Shown here one piece after another: positions 18,543 through 26,359 of a DNA stretch of 64,000 bases. This DNA is from SKPT01 sp040905445 (GTDB lineage: Bacteria; Planctomycetota; Phycisphaerae; Phycisphaerales; Phycisphaeraceae). The position numbers and the translations under genes were made by a program. How positions within the stretch are numbered: position 1 is the first letter of the stretch; the number at the start of each line of letters is the position of its first letter. The stretch covers positions 1 through 64,000 of the forward strand of contig JBBDRN010000014.1 in assembly GCA_040905445.1 (NCBI GenBank). The letters are read 5' to 3'. Under the pieces are notes generated by a model. The model saw only the letters and a list, made by a program, of their open reading frames with translations. It searched no databases and was not told the DNA's origin.

Positions 18543-19829
18543 ATGTCATCAATCACCTCACTGACCTACCTGACCCATGACCTGCCGGGCGTCGGCGGGC
18601 GGATCAAGGTGCGCGACGAGGACTTCCTCGTCGAGGAGCAGCCCGCGTACCCCTTCACCGGCGAGGGCGAGCACCTCATCGCCTTCATCGAAAAGACGCA
18701 GATTGCCACCACGGAGGTCGCCCGTCGCCTGGCCCGCGATTTTCGCGTCACGCGCAACGACGTCGGCTACGCCGGGCTCAAGGACAAGCACGCGATCGCC
18801 CGCCAGCACTTTTCCATCCGCCTCACCGACGCCGGCGAGACGCCCGACGCCGCCATCGCCCACGTCAACGAGCACCCGCGGATCAACGTGCTGTGGGTCG
18901 ACCGCCACCGCAACAAGCTCCGCCGCGGGCACCTCGCCGGCAACCGCTTTGTAATCCGCATCCGCGACGTCGAGCCCACCGCCGTCATCGCCGCCAAGCC
19001 GATCCTCGATCGGCTGGTGGCCCGCGGTGTGCCGAACTACGTCGGCGAGCAGCGCTTCGGCTACCGCGACAACAACCACGTGCTCGGGCGACACCTGCTG
19101 CGGGGCGAGCACCAGGCGCTGCTCGACGAGATGCTCGGCCGCCCGACCGCGGAGGAATCGACCGCGATGCAGGCGGCGCGCTCGGCGTACGACCGTGGTG
19201 ACTACGCCGCCGCGCTCGACCAGTGGCCGCGCGAGCTGCATTACGAACGCCATGTGCTCGACGCCCTGCGGCAGGGGCGATCCGCCGAGCGCGCCGTCAC
19301 GGCGATCGACCTCACGCAGCGCGAGTTCCTGGTTTCGGCGCTGCAGAGCGCGATGTTCAACCGCGTGCTCGACCGTCGCCTGCAGGCGGGCATGTTCGAC
19401 CGGCTGCTGGCCGGCGACCTGGCGTACAAGCATGACAGCGGCGCGGTCTTCCGGGTCGACGCCGCCGACGTCGAAGCCGACAACGCCCCGGACGGCCGGG
19501 CCGCGCGGCTGGCCGTGTCGCCGACGGGCCCGATGTGGGGCCACGAGATGATGCGCGCCGAGGGTGAGCCCGGCGCGATCGAGCAGGCGGTGCTGGGCGA
19601 GTTCGACCTTGCCGAGGATGACCTGCGCGCCGTGCCCAAGCGGATCGCCCCCACCGGCACACGCAGGCCGCTGCGCATCGGCCTGCGCGACGCGGACATC
19701 GCCGGCGGCGTCGACGAGCATGGCGCCTACATTCGTCTCGCCTTCGAGCTGCCGCGCGGCGCGTTCGCGACGGTCGTCCTGCGCGAGATCATGAAGACGC
19801 CCGACGCCGACGCCGACGTCACCGCGTAA
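18543..19829 (+). CDS. truD: tRNA pseudouridine(13) synthase TruD
   Basis: The 428-residue enzyme converts U13 of tRNA-Glu to pseudouridine. It shows the N-terminal KVRDEDFLVEE segment, the catalytic GYAGLKDKHAIARQ with aspartate D81, and NYVGEQRFGYRDNN, the TruD-specific motif. The inserted TRUD domain contains HDSGAVFRV, and the C-terminal lobe ends with AFELPRGAFATVVLREIMK. ATG 18543 is used. Length is slightly above the bacterial average because of an insertion with several Glu/Asp residues. It sits between ilvE and mfnB with gaps of 17 and 9 bases, suggesting one transcript. Confidence 0.95.
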   Translation: MSSITSLTYLTHDLPGVGGRIKVRDEDFLVEEQPAYPFTGEGEHLIAFIEKTQIATTEVARRLARDFRVTRNDVGYAGLKDKHAIARQHFSIRLTDAGETPDAAIAHVNEHPRINVLWVDRHRNKLRRGHLAGNRFVIRIRDVEPTAVIAAKPILDRLVARGVPNYVGEQRFGYRDNNHVLGRHLLRGEHQALLDEMLGRPTAEESTAMQAARSAYDRGDYAAALDQWPRELHYERHVLDALRQGRSAERAVTAIDLTQREFLVSALQSAMFNRVLDRRLQAGMFDRLLAGDLAYKHDSGAVFRVDAADVEADNAPDGRAARLAVSPTGPMWGHEMMRAEGEPGAIEQAVLGEFDLAEDDLRAVPKRIAPTGTRRPLRIGLRDADIAGGVDEHGAYIRLAFELPRGAFATVVLREIMKTPDADADVTA

Positions 19830-19838
19830 GCCTCACCC

Positions 19839-20666
19839 ATGTTGACCCACTCACCCCATCCACGCCCCGCGTCGCCCGACCGGCCGGGGCTGCTGGTGAG
19901 CGTGCGCAACGTCGCCGAGGCCCGCGCCGCGATGGCGGGCGGCGCGGATGTGATCGACATCAAGGAACCCGCCGCGGGCGCGCTCGGCGCGGCGTCGCCG
20001 ACGACCATCCAGCAGGTCGCGGCCGCGGCGACATCGACCCATTGCGTCAGCGCGGCCCTGGGCGAGCTCGTCGACGGCCCGCCGCCGACACTGCTGAGCG
20101 CACCGGCTGTCCGCGGCCTCGACTTCGTCAAGGTCGGGCTCGGCGGCGCGCCGGCCAACTGGCGGGCGCGCCTCGACGCACTGGCGCGTCAGGTCGGGGC
20201 GGCCCGGTTCGTCGTGGCGGTCTACGCCGACGCCGAGCACGTGGGCGCGCCGCCGCTCGAAGCCGCGCTCGCCTGGATGACGCGCCGGGCGGCGCGGCCG
20301 CGCGATGCGATCGCCGGCCTGCTCATCGACACGGCGATCAAGGACGGTCGCGGCCTGCGGACGTGGGTCGACGACGCCACGCTCGCCCGCGCCATCGGAC
20401 GCGCCCACGCCGCGGGGGCATTCGTCGCGCTCGCCGGCTCGCTGCGGGCCGACGACCTGCCGCACTGCGCCTCGCTGGGTCCGGATCTCCTCGCCGTGCG
20501 CGGCGCCGCCTGCCGCCACGGCGATCGGCGCGGCACGATCCGCGCCGACCTGGTGCGTCACCTGAAGCAGACCATCACGACGGCACACCGCGCAACCCAC
20601 ACCCGACTCACGCCCTTACCGCAACGCGCAAGCGACACGTCGTCGCCGGCGTCGCGCGCAAGTTGA
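19839..20666 (+). CDS. mfnB: (5-formylfuran-3-yl)methyl phosphate synthase (MfnB family)
   Basis: The 275-residue protein matches the DUF556/MfnB family, which makes the furan phosphate precursor of methanofuran from two triose phosphates. Three lysines fall in family motifs: K42 in DVIDIKEPAAGALGA, K98 in DFVKVGLGG and K168 in LLIDTAIKDGRGL, consistent with the active-site lysines known for the archaeal enzyme. The last 35 residues (after LKQTIT) look like an extension. They overlap, on the opposite strand, the 3' end of the MfnE-like kinase gene by 59 bases. Neighbourhood of two methanofuran-type genes supports a tetrahydromethanopterin-linked one-carbon pathway, as known in some Planctomycetota and methylotrophs. 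Confidence 0.88.
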   Translation: MLTHSPHPRPASPDRPGLLVSVRNVAEARAAMAGGADVIDIKEPAAGALGAASPTTIQQVAAAATSTHCVSAALGELVDGPPPTLLSAPAVRGLDFVKVGLGGAPANWRARLDALARQVGAARFVVAVYADAEHVGAPPLEAALAWMTRRAARPRDAIAGLLIDTAIKDGRGLRTWVDDATLARAIGRAHAAGAFVALAGSLRADDLPHCASLGPDLLAVRGAACRHGDRRGTIRADLVRHLKQTITTAHRATHTRLTPLPQRASDTSSPASRAS

Positions 20667-21282
20667 CGAGCTGCACGCACTCCAGCCCCGTCGCCGCGGC
20701 AGGGAAACCGGGGTCCACCACCCCCTGCCGCGCCGCCTCGTCCACATCCACCACCCCACCACCCCCGCCACTTCCGCCACGCGCCTCGCCACACGCGCCC
20801 GCCCCTCCAGGCAGCGTCGACTTGAGCAGCACCAACCGCCGCGCCCCCACGCGTCGGGCCACGTGCGCGGCGATCGAGTCGCTGGTGAATTGCCAGCGGT
20901 GGGGGATGCCGGCCCCCTCGCGCTCGTCGCGCTCGAGCCAGGCGACGGGCTCGACGACGGCCAGCGCCCCGGCCGCGCACGCCTCGGCGCACGCCGCCCG
21001 ATCCGCGAGCAGCCGCGTGACCACGCCGCGTGCGGCGAGCGCGGCGGCGAACAGCCGCGCGTGCATCGCCATCGCGTGGATGCAAAGCCAGTGCGAGGTG
21101 GATTCGTCGAGCTCGACCTGTTGATCGACGCCGCGCACGCGATCGGCCGCCGCTCCACCGCCGGTCACCAGCACCCCGGGCCGAGGCAGCACGTCCACGA
21201 GGCGGTCGACGAGCCCCGGCATCTCGAGCAGGCTGCCGCCGAGCTTCACGACGCTGAGGCCGGGGTCGACATCGGCGTTCAC
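20608..21282 (-). CDS. Amino-acid-kinase-fold protein, MfnE-like
   Basis: The 224-residue protein begins VVKLGGSLLEMPG, the phosphate loop of the aspartate/uridylate kinase fold, followed by VLVTGGGAAADRVR and a C-terminal RLVLLKSTLP segment with VDPGFP. In archaea, MfnE of this fold phosphorylates the aminomethylfuran phosphate intermediate of methanofuran synthesis; the convergent mfnB makes that role likely here (inference). A glycine-rich stretch (GGSGGGGG) encoded by CCCCGCCAC repeats interrupts the C-terminal half. The start is GTG 21282, overlapping the upstream lipoprotein stop (GTGA). The 3' end overlaps mfnB by 59 bases. Confidence 0.75.
   Translation of the reverse strand: MNADVDPGLSVVKLGGSLLEMPGLVDRLVDVLPRPGVLVTGGGAAADRVRGVDQQVELDESTSHWLCIHAMAMHARLFAAALAARGVVTRLLADRAACAEACAAGALAVVEPVAWLERDEREGAGIPHRWQFTSDSIAAHVARRVGARRLVLLKSTLPGGAGACGEARGGSGGGGGVVDVDEAARQGVVDPGFPAAATGLECVQLVNLRATPATTCRLRVAVRA
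20748..20796. repeat. CCCCGCCAC repeats inside the mfnE-like gene
   Basis: CACCACCCC, CCCCCGCCAC and CTTCCGCCAC units follow one another and encode the glycine-rich loop of the kinase on the minus strand. They belong to the same motif family as GTGGCGGGG elsewhere. Confidence 0.65.
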
Positions 21283-21689
21283 GGCTGCCCGCTCCCGTCG
21301 TCACCGACCACGAGCGGCCCGTCCCACGCCTCGACGCCGCCACGAAACTCCGCCACATCCTCGTACCCGAGGCGCATCAGCTTCTTCGCCCCAGCCGCGG
21401 CGAGGCGCGAGCCGTCGCCCTGTCCGTAGACGACGATCGCCCGCGCCTCGGCAAGCTGCTCGTCCTCGGCGATCATCGCCGGCAACGGCATGTGCACCGC
21501 GCCCGGCAGGTGGCCGGCCTCGTACTGCTCGCGCGGGCGGACATCGACGAGCACCACGCGCCCCGGCTCGTCGAGCAGGAACGCGATCTCGGACGCATCG
21601 AGGATGACCAGGTCACGGTCGCTCGTGTGCCGCCCGGGGTTGCAGGCGGCGAGGCTCAGCAGGGCGAGCAGGAGAGTCAGCGTCCTCAT
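21279..21689 (-). CDS. Rhodanese-domain lipoprotein lacking the catalytic cysteine
   Basis: The 136-residue protein has a lipoprotein signal (LLLALLSLAAC, C16), then a rhodanese fold: VVLVDVRPREQYEAGHLPGA, VVYGQGDGSRLAAAGAKKL and YEDVAEFRGGVEAWDGPL. In active rhodaneses a cysteine follows the VVY strand; here the position is glycine (G89), and no cysteine occurs in the loop, so sulfur transfer is unlikely. It may be a binding module at the membrane. The TGA stop overlaps the GTG start of the mfnE-like gene, so the two are translationally coupled, an unexpected pairing. Confidence 0.85.
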   Translation of the reverse strand: MRTLTLLLALLSLAACNPGRHTSDRDLVILDASEIAFLLDEPGRVVLVDVRPREQYEAGHLPGAVHMPLPAMIAEDEQLAEARAIVVYGQGDGSRLAAAGAKKLMRLGYEDVAEFRGGVEAWDGPLVVGDDGSGQP

Positions 21690-21774
21690 GTTGAAACCTC
21701 ACGGGTGAATGGTCGTGGCCGCGGGTGCCGAGTATGGCCGCGTATCAACACACTGTACGCGATCGGCCCGCCGC

Positions 21775-22875
21775 TCAACGCCGGCCCGCCAGGCCGACGT
21801 CCTCGTACACCGCCGCCAGCAGCTCGCGCATGCGCGACTGGTGCGCCCGCTCGCCCGGCATGCCGTTGCAGACGATCGCCACCGCCAGCCCGTGCTGCGG
21901 ATCGGCGAACGCCGTCGACGACTGGTTGCCCCCGTGGCCGAACGTGCGCTCCGACGCGTGTGGCCCAAAGCCGTAGGGCACGGTGTCCGCCCCATAGCGG
22001 TTGGAGTCGATCATGAACCCCAGCCCCCAGTCCATCGTGTGCTGAAAGGTCTGATCGTGCATGCCCTCGCGCTGCCGCGAGGTGAAGCGGCGTGCCGTCG
22101 CCGGCTCAAGAAATCCCTCCCCGCCGGCCAGCATCCGCTCGTAAAACCGGGCGAGGTCGCGCACCGGTCCATGCGCGTTGCCGCCGGGGCTCGGGTGGAT
22201 GACCCGCGCCGGCGCTTCGTAACCCGCAGGCTCCGCCGGCTGCTTGCGCGTGTCCATCATCACCATCAGCCGGTCTGTTCGGGCCTCGTAGTCGCCGGGC
22301 GTCAGGCCGAGAAAGCTATCCGTCATGCCCGCCGGCTCGAAGACATGGTGCGTGAGATACGCGGGCAGCGGTTCGCCACTGGCGCGCTGGACGAGTTCGC
22401 CGAGCATGTACCACGCCGTGTGCACGTGGTAGCCCGCCTTTTCGCCCGGCGTCCAGCCGCGTTCGAGCGGCGCGTCGCAGATGCGCTCGATAATCGTCGC
22501 CCAGTCATCGTCAGGAAAGCGGAAGTCGGCGACGCGCACGCCGGCGCTGTGCGTCAGCAGGTGCCGGATGGTGATCGCCTGTTTGCCGCGCTCGCCGAAG
22601 GCCGGCACGTAGCGCGCCACGGGGGCATCGAGCTCCAGTCGCCCGCGCTCGATCTGCTGCGCGACGGCCACCGCCGTCAGCGGCTTGCCGGCGCTGAGCC
22701 ACAGGGCGAGCGTGTCATCGGTCATCGCGACGCCGGGCCTCGCCTCGCCCAGCGCCAGGCGTCCAAAGCCGCGCCCCGCGATGCTCACGTGCGCCTGCGC
22801 GCCGACATGCAGCCCACGCTCGACCCCTGCTTCAAGAAGCCCCCGCGTTCGTGATAGATCAAGCTCGACAACCAT
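21775..22875 (-). CDS. Serine hydrolase of the beta-lactamase class C family
   Basis: The 366-residue protein has the SxxK motif SAGK (S61-K64), a middle tyrosine motif in GYHVHTAWYMLGELV, and the late HGG triad in FGHGGNQSSTAF. These are signatures of class C beta-lactamase-like hydrolases and esterases. No signal peptide is visible at ATG 22875, so it is probably cytoplasmic and more likely an esterase or peptidase than a resistance enzyme. An extended reading upstream overlaps the glycosyltransferase gene and is rejected. It lies 41 bases after the WecG/TagA gene on the same strand. Confidence 0.85.
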   Translation of the reverse strand: MVVELDLSRTRGLLEAGVERGLHVGAQAHVSIAGRGFGRLALGEARPGVAMTDDTLALWLSAGKPLTAVAVAQQIERGRLELDAPVARYVPAFGERGKQAITIRHLLTHSAGVRVADFRFPDDDWATIIERICDAPLERGWTPGEKAGYHVHTAWYMLGELVQRASGEPLPAYLTHHVFEPAGMTDSFLGLTPGDYEARTDRLMVMMDTRKQPAEPAGYEAPARVIHPSPGGNAHGPVRDLARFYERMLAGGEGFLEPATARRFTSRQREGMHDQTFQHTMDWGLGFMIDSNRYGADTVPYGFGPHASERTFGHGGNQSSTAFADPQHGLAVAIVCNGMPGERAHQSRMRELLAAVYEDVGLAGRR

Positions 22876-22916
22876 GCCGCCATCATAACCCGCGCCGCGA
22901 CCGTCTCGTGGGTTGC

Positions 22917-23753
22917 TCAGGTCCCCGCGCCACGCCGGTCGACCAGCGCGGGCGGCGCGGACACGACGCGCTCGCACGCGCTGCGCACCATCAGCCGCAC
23001 CGCGAACGGCAGCCCCGCCACGAGGTACCGCCGCGCCAGCCGCCCCGGCTCCTGGCTCAGTCGATGCACCCACTCCAGCCCCATCCGCTGCATCCAAGGC
23101 GGCGCCCGCCGCACGCGCCCGGCGAGGAAGCTGAAGCTGATGCCCACGCCGATCCACCACGCCCCGGGTAGCGCGTCGCGCAGCCGCGCGATCACCCGCT
23201 CCTGCTTGGGCGAGCCCAGCGCGACGTAGACGATGTCCGGCCGGGCGACGCGCAGCCGCTCGGCAAGCGCGGCGACGACCGCGTCATCATGCTCGAATCC
23301 GACCGCCGGGCACTCGGTGCCCGCCACGCGCAGCGCCGGCGACCGCACTTGCAACACCGCGGCCGCCGCCTCCGCCGTGCCGGCGTCGCCGCCGAGCAGG
23401 TAGATCGACCGCCCGCGCCGCGCCGCGGCCGCGCTCAGCGTCGCGATCAACTGTGAACCGGCCACGCGCTCGGGCAACGGCGTGCCGCGCACCCGGCTGG
23501 CCCAGATCAGCGGCATGCCGTCCGCGACGCGCAGGGTCGCGCCTCCGCACAACCGGGCATACCCGGCGTCGCAGACGAGTCGGCGCAGGTGATCCAGATT
23601 GACCGTGACGACCCAGCCGCCGCGGCCGGCGTCGAGCCGGCTCAGGATGAACTCGATGCACGCCCGCTCCGTGATCGCGTCCAGTTCGACCCCGCACAGC
23701 CGCACGCGCGCGGCCGGGTCGTGCGTTCCAGCATCAGGCGGCGGGCCGCTCAT
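22917..23753 (-). CDS. WecG/TagA/CpsF-family glycosyltransferase
   Basis: The 278-residue protein carries the PF03808 pattern. VRLCGVELDAIT stands at the start, followed by VVTVNLDHLRRL, VADGMPLIWASRVRGTPLPE, YLLGGDAGTAEAAAAVLQ, VALGSPKQERVI and GVGISFSFLAGRVRRAPPWM. Family members transfer N-acetylmannosamine-type sugars to lipid-linked acceptors during surface polysaccharide synthesis at the inner face of the membrane. Its ATG overlaps the stop of the upstream GT2 gene (ATGA). With the GT4 gene it forms a three-gene glycan cluster. The C-terminal helix segment (RRYLVAGLPFAVRLMV) probably contacts the membrane. Confidence 0.9.
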   Translation of the reverse strand: MSGPPPDAGTHDPAARVRLCGVELDAITERACIEFILSRLDAGRGGWVVTVNLDHLRRLVCDAGYARLCGGATLRVADGMPLIWASRVRGTPLPERVAGSQLIATLSAAAARRGRSIYLLGGDAGTAEAAAAVLQVRSPALRVAGTECPAVGFEHDDAVVAALAERLRVARPDIVYVALGSPKQERVIARLRDALPGAWWIGVGISFSFLAGRVRRAPPWMQRMGLEWVHRLSQEPGRLARRYLVAGLPFAVRLMVRSACERVVSAPPALVDRRGAGT

Positions 23754-24721
23754 GCCCCGCCCCCCGCCAGCGGTTCGCCCACCGAAACCCGCACCGTCCA
23801 CTGCCGGGCCCGCCTCGCCTCGAGCCGGCGTGTCGCGCTGGCCTTGCCCAGGAGCAGGCACGCCCACTGGTAGCGCCGCAGCAGCCGCCGGAACGTCAGA
23901 TCGTCGTAGCGCGGCTCGCGGCGCAGCATCGCCCGGGAATATCCCCACGCCGTCGCCAGCGCCCCCGCCACGTACGGCCGCTGCCCCATCCGGTACGCCG
24001 TGCTCGCCAGCATGTACACCGGGGACGTGCCCATGTAATACTGGCCGTAGCCGTGGCGCATGCGCCCGGCCCAGACGGTGCGCTGGCTGGTGCCCATCGG
24101 CCGCAGATGCACGAACCGCAGGTCGGGCTCGTCCCAGCTCGCCGCCTGCCAGCCGAGCATCCGGCAGCGGTGGCAGTCGATGCCGTCCCACATCACCTCG
24201 CGCACGAACCCGCCCACCTGCTCGAAGCACACCCGGCGGTAAAACTTGGTCATGCCCGCCGACATCTCGCTGCCCAGCCTCTCGCTGACCAGCCGTCCCG
24301 TGCGCGGGCTCGGATAGTACGCCTTGCCCGAGCAGGTGCCCAGGCGCGGGTTCGCCTCCATCCGCTCGATCAACGTCTCGAAGTAACGCGGCGGCAGATC
24401 CAGGTCCAGGTCCAGCTTGCACAGGTACGGGTAGTCAGCCGTGTCGATGCTCCGGTAGCCGGCGTAGAACGCGTCCACCACGCCCGGCCCGACGCTGCGC
24501 CCGCCACGGTCCTCGCGGCGAATCACGCGGATGAACCCGTACCGGCGGGCGTATTCCTCCAGGATCGCCGGCGTCGCGTCGCGCGACCCATCGTCCACGA
24601 TCACCCACAGCGCCGGCGGGATGCTCTGCCGCACGACGCTGTCGAGCGTCCGCCGGCAGTGGTCCGCCTCGTCGCGGCAGGGGCTGATCAGGCAGTAGCG
24701 GCGATGGCGTGGTGCGTTCAT
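23750..24721 (-). CDS. Family 2 glycosyltransferase
   Basis: The 323-residue protein has a GT-A fold: ISPCRDEADHCRRTLDSVV at the start, the DDGS nucleotide-sugar motif in WVIVDDGSRDATP, and a DxD-like metal segment KLDLDLDLPP. An acceptor/catalytic region follows (MWDGIDCHRCRMLGW). There are no clear transmembrane segments. ATG 24721 is chosen; GTG 24754 would add 11 residues (MATPPFALSRN) and cannot be excluded. It is translationally coupled to the WecG/TagA gene. Together these enzymes probably build an exopolysaccharide or O-antigen-like glycan; donor and acceptor are unknown. Confidence 0.87.
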   Translation of the reverse strand: MNAPRHRRYCLISPCRDEADHCRRTLDSVVRQSIPPALWVIVDDGSRDATPAILEEYARRYGFIRVIRREDRGGRSVGPGVVDAFYAGYRSIDTADYPYLCKLDLDLDLPPRYFETLIERMEANPRLGTCSGKAYYPSPRTGRLVSERLGSEMSAGMTKFYRRVCFEQVGGFVREVMWDGIDCHRCRMLGWQAASWDEPDLRFVHLRPMGTSQRTVWAGRMRHGYGQYYMGTSPVYMLASTAYRMGQRPYVAGALATAWGYSRAMLRREPRYDDLTFRRLLRRYQWACLLLGKASATRRLEARRARQWTVRVSVGEPLAGGGA

Positions 24722-24798
24722 GTTGCGGCTCAATGCAAAGGGCGGTGTTGCCACGACAAACCGTGCAACATCAGTGCCAGGGACCAGCCGCCGCGGCG

Positions 24799-26088
24799 CT
24801 AGCGCACGACCGCCAGCGTCGTCCGGTCCGACGTCTCGCGCAGCGCCAGCTCAAGCCGCTCGACGTTGCACGTCAGCGAGAACTCCTCGGCGACGCGGCG
24901 TCGGCCCGCGCTCGCCAGCCTCTGCCGCAACCCGGCATCATCGCGCAGGCGGCGGAGGCTTCGGGCGACCGCGCCCACGTTGCTCGCCTCGACCAGCAGC
25001 CCCGTCTGCTCGTGGGCCACCAGCTCACGGATCGCCGGCAGATCCCCCGCCACCACCGGCACGCCCGCCGCCATCGCCTCCATCAACACGACCGGGATGC
25101 CGTCCCGGTCGTTGTGCCCGTCGACCCGGCAGGGCAGGGCGAATGCATCCGCCTCGTCAAGCTGCGCCCGCACCTCGTCGTTCGGCAGCGAACCGCACCA
25201 GCGCACCGCCGACGCGCACCCGAGGTCATCCGCCAGCCGTCGCAGCGCATCGCGCTCCGGCCCGTCGCCGATGACCGTCAGCGACCAGGCGGGGCCATCG
25301 ACATCGTCCAGCAGGCTCGCGAGGGCGCGCAGCAGTGTGTCGGTCCCCTTCTTGGGCACGAGGCGGCAGACGGTGACCACGTGCCCGCCCCACCGCCCGG
25401 CCGTCGCGCTGCCGTTGGCACTTCCATTGACCGTGCCGTTGCTTGTGCCGTTGACCTCGACGCCGCAGCGGATGATGCGGCATTTGCCGTCGACACTGGC
25501 CGCGACGTCCCGGTAGTAGTCGCGGTGCCACTGGCTGATGCAGGAGACGAACGCGGCGCGGGTGAGCTTGCGCTTGAGCAGGACCCGGCGTTCGAACAGG
25601 TCGTTGGCGTGGCCGACGAAGCTGAAGGGGATGCCGAGCTGCCGCGCGGCGTACATGCCGACCGTCGCGGGGGCGTGGGCGAAGTGGCAGTGCAAGTGGA
25701 CGATGCCCATCCGCCTCAGCCGCGCCGCCAAGGCGATGGCGTAGCAAGCCTGGCCGATCAACGTCGCACGCTGCCGCAGCCCGGTCGGCTCGCCCGGCCA
25801 GACGGCATCGCGCCACGCCGCGGTGAGCGTCCGGGCCGTGCGGATCGGCCGACGCACCGCCTCGCGCATGCCGGCGAGCAGGTGGGCCCGCCGCCGCGGG
25901 CCGTAGAGCGTCAGGACCGGCCGATCGGCCACGTGCGACCGCTGCCCCGGCTCGGGCGGGTGCAGGGCGATCGGACGCACGCGCCAGCCGCGCGCCCGCA
26001 GGGCCCGGACCTCGCGGTAGACGAATGTCTCGGAAAGCAGCGGGTAGCGCCCGGCCAGCACCGCCACCGCTGTCGCACGCCTGCTCAT
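24799..26088 (-). CDS. Family 4 glycosyltransferase
   Basis: The 429-residue GT-B enzyme begins VAVLAGRYPLLSETFVYREV, typical of colanic-acid/EPS glycosyltransferases. It has the C-terminal donor site VTVCRLVPKKGTDTLLRA, IGDGPERDALRRLADDLG, and GIPVVLMEAMAAGVPVVAGD with the E-x7-E-like pair. Between the two lobes lies a short low-complexity linker of repeated NGT/NGS units (NGTSNGTVNGSANGSA), unlike most relatives. ATG 26088 is used; GTG 26103 is an alternative five codons upstream. It heads the glycan cluster and is divergent from the beta-propeller lipoprotein. Confidence 0.88.
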   Translation of the reverse strand: MSRRATAVAVLAGRYPLLSETFVYREVRALRARGWRVRPIALHPPEPGQRSHVADRPVLTLYGPRRRAHLLAGMREAVRRPIRTARTLTAAWRDAVWPGEPTGLRQRATLIGQACYAIALAARLRRMGIVHLHCHFAHAPATVGMYAARQLGIPFSFVGHANDLFERRVLLKRKLTRAAFVSCISQWHRDYYRDVAASVDGKCRIIRCGVEVNGTSNGTVNGSANGSATAGRWGGHVVTVCRLVPKKGTDTLLRALASLLDDVDGPAWSLTVIGDGPERDALRRLADDLGCASAVRWCGSLPNDEVRAQLDEADAFALPCRVDGHNDRDGIPVVLMEAMAAGVPVVAGDLPAIRELVAHEQTGLLVEASNVGAVARSLRRLRDDAGLRQRLASAGRRRVAEEFSLTCNVERLELALRETSDRTTLAVVR

Positions 26089-26359
26089 TGTCGCATCCAG
26101 CACGCCGCCCTGGCCGAACGAACTCTAGCGCCGCGTCGAGCCGACACACCGCCGCGCCGCCAAGATGCGGTTCTCACGGATGCCGACTCGTGGGCTCCCG
26201 CGTGCGGGTTATAGGGCCTGCCCCGGTCTCGTTTCCGGCACCGCGGCCGCCGCCGCCTAAAGCACCTGATCGGCCTGACCGATGCAGGGAGCGTGACTGC
26301 TACGACGATCTTGCGGGCGTGGCCCCGGCCCCGCCCAACCTCTGCTTGAGGGACCGACC

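Noticed and set aside
21775..22875. Calling the serine hydrolase a beta-lactamase resistance gene
   Set aside because: SxxK and HGG motifs exist, but the protein lacks a signal peptide and the canonical YxN; the wider esterase/peptidase family is more likely.
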